From assembly GCF_900111125.1 (NCBI RefSeq), contig NZ_FOGE01000030.1, positions 1-50,198 on the forward strand: DNA of 50,198 nucleotides, given 5' to 3'. Positions 47,942 to 50,198 of this stretch are shown here, in pieces. Position numbers and translations under genes: made by a program. Each line of letters begins with the position of its first letter. Position 1 is the stretch's first letter. The DNA is from Sphingobium sp. YR768 (GTDB lineage Bacteria; Pseudomonadota; Alphaproteobacteria; Sphingomonadales; Sphingomonadaceae). Under the pieces are notes generated by a model that did not search any database, had not been told where the DNA came from, and saw only the letters and a list, made by a program, of their open reading frames with translations.

Positions 47942-49156
47942 TCAAAGTGGCGACACAAAATTGGCCAGATAGTCGTCCATCCGTTCCGGATCGAACACCC
48001 GCCCGTCAAAGAAGCGATCCGGCCCCAGCGTCAACCCGCCCTTGCGCGATCCCACCGCCAGCGGCAGCCCCAATGCCCCCTCCACTTTCATACTGGCGCC
48101 CGGCATGGGGACATCCACATCGGCCAGCGCCCGGCGGAAGATATCGGGACGAAACACGGCGCTGGCCTTCGCCAGAGCGTCCGGGCCATGCTCGACCATG
48201 TTCCAGCGGACGAACTGCGAATAGATCCACAACGCCTGGCTACGCCATGGAAAGGGCGTGGCTTCCCGAGAGAATAACAGGAAATCGGGGCTGGCGATGG
48301 GCGCTTCCCCCTGACGCACGACGATATGCCCGCTCAGCGCGCGGGCGATAAGGTCGGCGGGCTGATCGACATAACGCGGATCGGACAGCATTTGCGCCAG
48401 CGCGTCATGATTGGCCGGGTTATCACACCAGGCCGCCGACCGGATGAGCGCGCGCAACAATCGATCCACGATGTCGGGATTTTCCTCCAGCCAGGGCGTG
48501 CGGAAAGCGAGCACCTTCTCCACCCCCCGCTGCCAGATGCGCTCGCCGATCGCGACCGCCTCGGCCAGCCCCGCCTCCACCGCCGCGCTGCCCCATGGTT
48601 CGCCGGCAATGAACCCATCTATCTCACCAGCGCGCATCGCCTCCACCGTCAGCGACGGCGGCAGCACGCGCAGCACCACGTCCCGGTCAGGATCGATGCC
48701 CGCGCTGGCAAGCCAGTAACGCAGCATCAGCGAATGACTGGAAAAACGATGCACTACGCCGATCACCGGCTTGCGCCGCCACAGGCCGATCGCGGCGGCA
48801 AAATCATGCGCTGTGCCCAGCGGATCGGACAGGCGCCGACCGGTATCGGGGTCGAGCGCAGCAGCGAAATCGCTCGCCATCACCAGCATATTGCCATTGA
48901 CGCCCAGCTTATAGGGTGCGGCCAGCGCGGCGGGTTGCTGGCTCAGCCCCAGCGTCACCGCCACGGCCAGCGGCGCCAGCATCTGCGCCGCATGCACCTG
49001 TCCATAGACCAGCCGATCGCGCAGCGTTGCCCAGCTTGTCGATCGGATCAGGTCCAGCGACAGACCCTCCTCCTCGGCAAAGCCGCGTTCGCGTGCCACC
49101 GCCAGAACGGCGGCATCGGTCAGCGGCAGGAAGGCGATGCGCAGGCTCGTCGTCAT
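47942..49156 (-). CDS. nasS: Nitrate sensor NasS (NrtA-like, cytoplasmic)
   Basis: 404 residues, related to the periplasmic nitrate-binding protein NrtA (LRIAFLPLTDAAVLAVARER, FSSHSLMLRYWLASAGIDPD, IDGFIAGEPWGSAAVE) but with no signal peptide, the hallmark of NasS. In Azotobacter, Paracoccus and Bradyrhizobium NasS holds NasT inactive and lets it go when nitrate binds. The ATG overlaps the nasT stop (ATGA) with GGAGGAGG upstream, so the two are made together. This pair, not a DNA-binding activator, is the evident nitrate switch in the window. Confidence 0.93.
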   Translation of the reverse strand: MTTSLRIAFLPLTDAAVLAVARERGFAEEEGLSLDLIRSTSWATLRDRLVYGQVHAAQMLAPLAVAVTLGLSQQPAALAAPYKLGVNGNMLVMASDFAAALDPDTGRRLSDPLGTAHDFAAAIGLWRRKPVIGVVHRFSSHSLMLRYWLASAGIDPDRDVVLRVLPPSLTVEAMRAGEIDGFIAGEPWGSAAVEAGLAEAVAIGERIWQRGVEKVLAFRTPWLEENPDIVDRLLRALIRSAAWCDNPANHDALAQMLSDPRYVDQPADLIARALSGHIVVRQGEAPIASPDFLLFSREATPFPWRSQALWIYSQFVRWNMVEHGPDALAKASAVFRPDIFRRALADVDVPMPGASMKVEGALGLPLAVGSRKGGLTLGPDRFFDGRVFDPERMDDYLANFVSPL

Positions 49157-49734
49157 AATCCTCCTCCCAGCAGGTCGCTGGCGGTAATCAACGCCTGCGC
49201 CACATCCACGATCTTCTTGCCCTGATTCATCGCGCTCGACCGCAGCAGCGCATAGGCATCCTGCTCGCTGAGCGAGCGCTGGTTCATCAGAATGGATTTG
49301 GCGCGATCAATGATCTTGCGTTCCGACAGCGCCGTGCGCGCCTCGTCCAGTTCCGTCTGCATCTTTGCAAAGGCGTTGAACCGGCGCACCGCCAGTTCCA
49401 GCACCGGCTTCACCCGCTCCTTGCGCAACCCGTCGACCACATAGGCGGATACGCCCGCATCGATCGCCGCGCCAATCATCGCGTCGTCTGACTGATCCAC
49501 GAACATGGCGATCGGCCGGGCCAGCGCACGGCTGACCATCAGCATTTCTTCCAGCGTATCGCGGCTGGGACTGCCCAGATCCATCAGCACGACGTCGGGC
49601 GCCATCCGCTCCAGCCGCGCGACGAAAGCGCCGCGCGGCGGAACGATATGGATGTCGTCATAGCCCGCGTCGCGCAGGCCTTCCTCGAGCACGGTCGCCC
49701 GCAACCCGCTGTCGTCGATGATGACAATTCGCAT
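49153..49734 (-). CDS. nasT: ANTAR-domain transcription antiterminator NasT
   Basis: 193 residues. An N-terminal receiver-like domain (RIVIIDDSGLRATVLEEGLR, APDVVLMDLGSPSRDTLEEM) precedes a coiled-coil linker and a C-terminal ANTAR domain (LSERKIIDRAKSILMNQRSL, DAYALLRSSAMNQGKKIVDV). ANTAR proteins bind paired hexaloop hairpins in leader RNA and prevent terminator formation; two such leaders occur in this locus. NasT is normally freed by nitrate-loaded NasS rather than by phosphorylation. The gene is transcribed leftward ahead of nasS. A 42-codon open frame (49785-49913) lies just upstream on the same strand. Confidence 0.94.
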   Translation of the reverse strand: MRIVIIDDSGLRATVLEEGLRDAGYDDIHIVPPRGAFVARLERMAPDVVLMDLGSPSRDTLEEMLMVSRALARPIAMFVDQSDDAMIGAAIDAGVSAYVVDGLRKERVKPVLELAVRRFNAFAKMQTELDEARTALSERKIIDRAKSILMNQRSLSEQDAYALLRSSAMNQGKKIVDVAQALITASDLLGGGL

Positions 49735-49784
49735 TGGCGCCCCTTCGACGTGATCATTGCAGCAGGTCGGCGGTCCGCGTCAAT

Positions 49785-49913
49785 TCAGCGGAAAGCAGCA
49801 TGAAGCAGTTTCTCGTCAGAATGGCGAGCGCGGTCCTCGCAATAGGCCATTTTGAGGAGCGTTGCATCGGCACCAATGATGAATGGGGTTACATTTTCTT
49901 CGGTCAGCGGCAT
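49785..49913 (-). CDS. Possible small protein upstream of nasT
   Basis: A 42-residue frame from ATG 49913, with GAGAGG 8 nt upstream, ending TGA 50 bp before nasT. The product begins MPLTEENVTPFIIGADATLL and ends HSDEKLLHAAFR; it has no membrane segment or motif that I recognise. It is listed because ribosome site, spacing and strand suit a leader peptide or small gene co-transcribed with nasT-nasS. Chance cannot be excluded at this length. Confidence 0.35.
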   Translation of the reverse strand: MPLTEENVTPFIIGADATLLKMAYCEDRARHSDEKLLHAAFR

Positions 49914-50014
49914 ATCGGCCGCCTCTCAAAAAGATAAATTTAGCCAGCGAGGGCAGGCGTCGTGCCGGAGACGAGCCAATGTCGTGTTGTAGCAATTGAG
50001 TAGCCCCTAGTTTT

Positions 50015-50198
50015 CTAGACGCCTTCTGCTTTCAAACTCTGCTGCCGTTCGAACTCGATCGGTGGCAGCATCCCATTCCTGACGTGCTTGCGCACCGGAT
50101 TATAGAGATCGATCACGACAGCCAGATAGGCGAAGCCCTCCAGGGTGCGGATGTAGGTGATGTCCGTCACCAAAGCCCGATCGGGAGCTACAACATCG
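50015..50198 (-). pseudogene. IS3-family transposase remnant with internal deletion
   Basis: The leftward frame, open at the right edge, reads APDRALVTDITYIRTLEGFA, YLAVVIDLYNPVRKH and NGMLPPIEFERQQSLKAEGV before its stop. The first part is the start of the IS3 orfB catalytic core (TDITY); the second is the extreme C-terminus. In full-length relatives well over 100 residues, including the second Asp and the Glu, lie between VIDL(Y/F) and YNP.RKH. The core has been deleted in frame. GAGTAGCCCCTAGTTTTC at about 49998-50015 is probably the IS end. Confidence 0.78.

Noticed and set aside
49734..49937. A 67-codon rightward frame at the nasT start
   Set aside because: It overlaps the nasT start region in antisense and has no ribosome site or domain.

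Overview
The window reads as chromosomal DNA of a sphingomonad (Sphingobium/Novosphingobium-like alphaproteobacterium). The support is high GC throughout, three large TonB-dependent receptors, Rieske and P450 oxygenases next to CaiB-type CoA-transferase and acyl-CoA dehydrogenase genes, a GH68 sucrase without signal peptide as in Zymomonas, and sphingomonad-type insertion remnants. No tRNA, rRNA or CRISPR array was seen.

Region 1 (1-24.8 kb) is a catabolic cluster for an unidentified, probably terpenoid- or aromatic-like compound. It holds the start of etfB, a FadR-type GntR regulator, a CaiB/BaiF CoA-transferase, an acyl-CoA dehydrogenase, a LysR-type regulator with two tandem HTH domains, a RES/Xre toxin-antitoxin pair, a five-gene leftward operon (Rieske oxygenase, its reductase, MFS permease, GMC oxidoreductase, aldehyde dehydrogenase), a TonB receptor, an SDR, a second Rieske oxygenase, a MerR regulator, a Zn alcohol dehydrogenase, a cytochrome P450, a second TonB receptor and a second aldehyde dehydrogenase. 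Copies of the inverted repeat TGGTCnnACCA lie in five separate intergenic regions of this cluster. They look like the operator of the GntR regulator and tie the scattered operons into one regulon.

Region 2 (24.8-26.7 kb) is scarred: a WYL-domain regulator lacking its HTH half, a hairpin repeat and a complete IS481-family element.

Region 3 (26.7-37.7 kb) is a raffinose/sucrose utilisation locus: GH68 sucrase, ROK fructokinase, GH36 alpha-galactosidase, a TPR/2OG-Fe(II) oxygenase protein, a TonB receptor, a LacI regulator and an SUT-like sugar/H+ symporter. Four GCAAACGTTTGC-type operators sit in front of its transcription units.

Region 4 (37.7-38.7 kb) is another scar, with a second copy of the hairpin repeat and a truncated tyrosine recombinase.

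Region 5 (38.7-49.9 kb) is a leftward nitrate assimilation locus: nasT-nasS (antitermination regulator and nitrate sensor), a nitrate MFS transporter, a porin, nirB, nirD, nitrate reductase and siroheme methyltransferase. Both the transporter and nirB are preceded by an ANTAR-type leader: two hairpins with hexanucleotide loops carrying A1 and G4, the second overlapping the 5' arm of an intrinsic terminator. NasT is therefore expected to release termination at both places when nitrate removes NasS. The right edge is an internally deleted IS3-family transposase.
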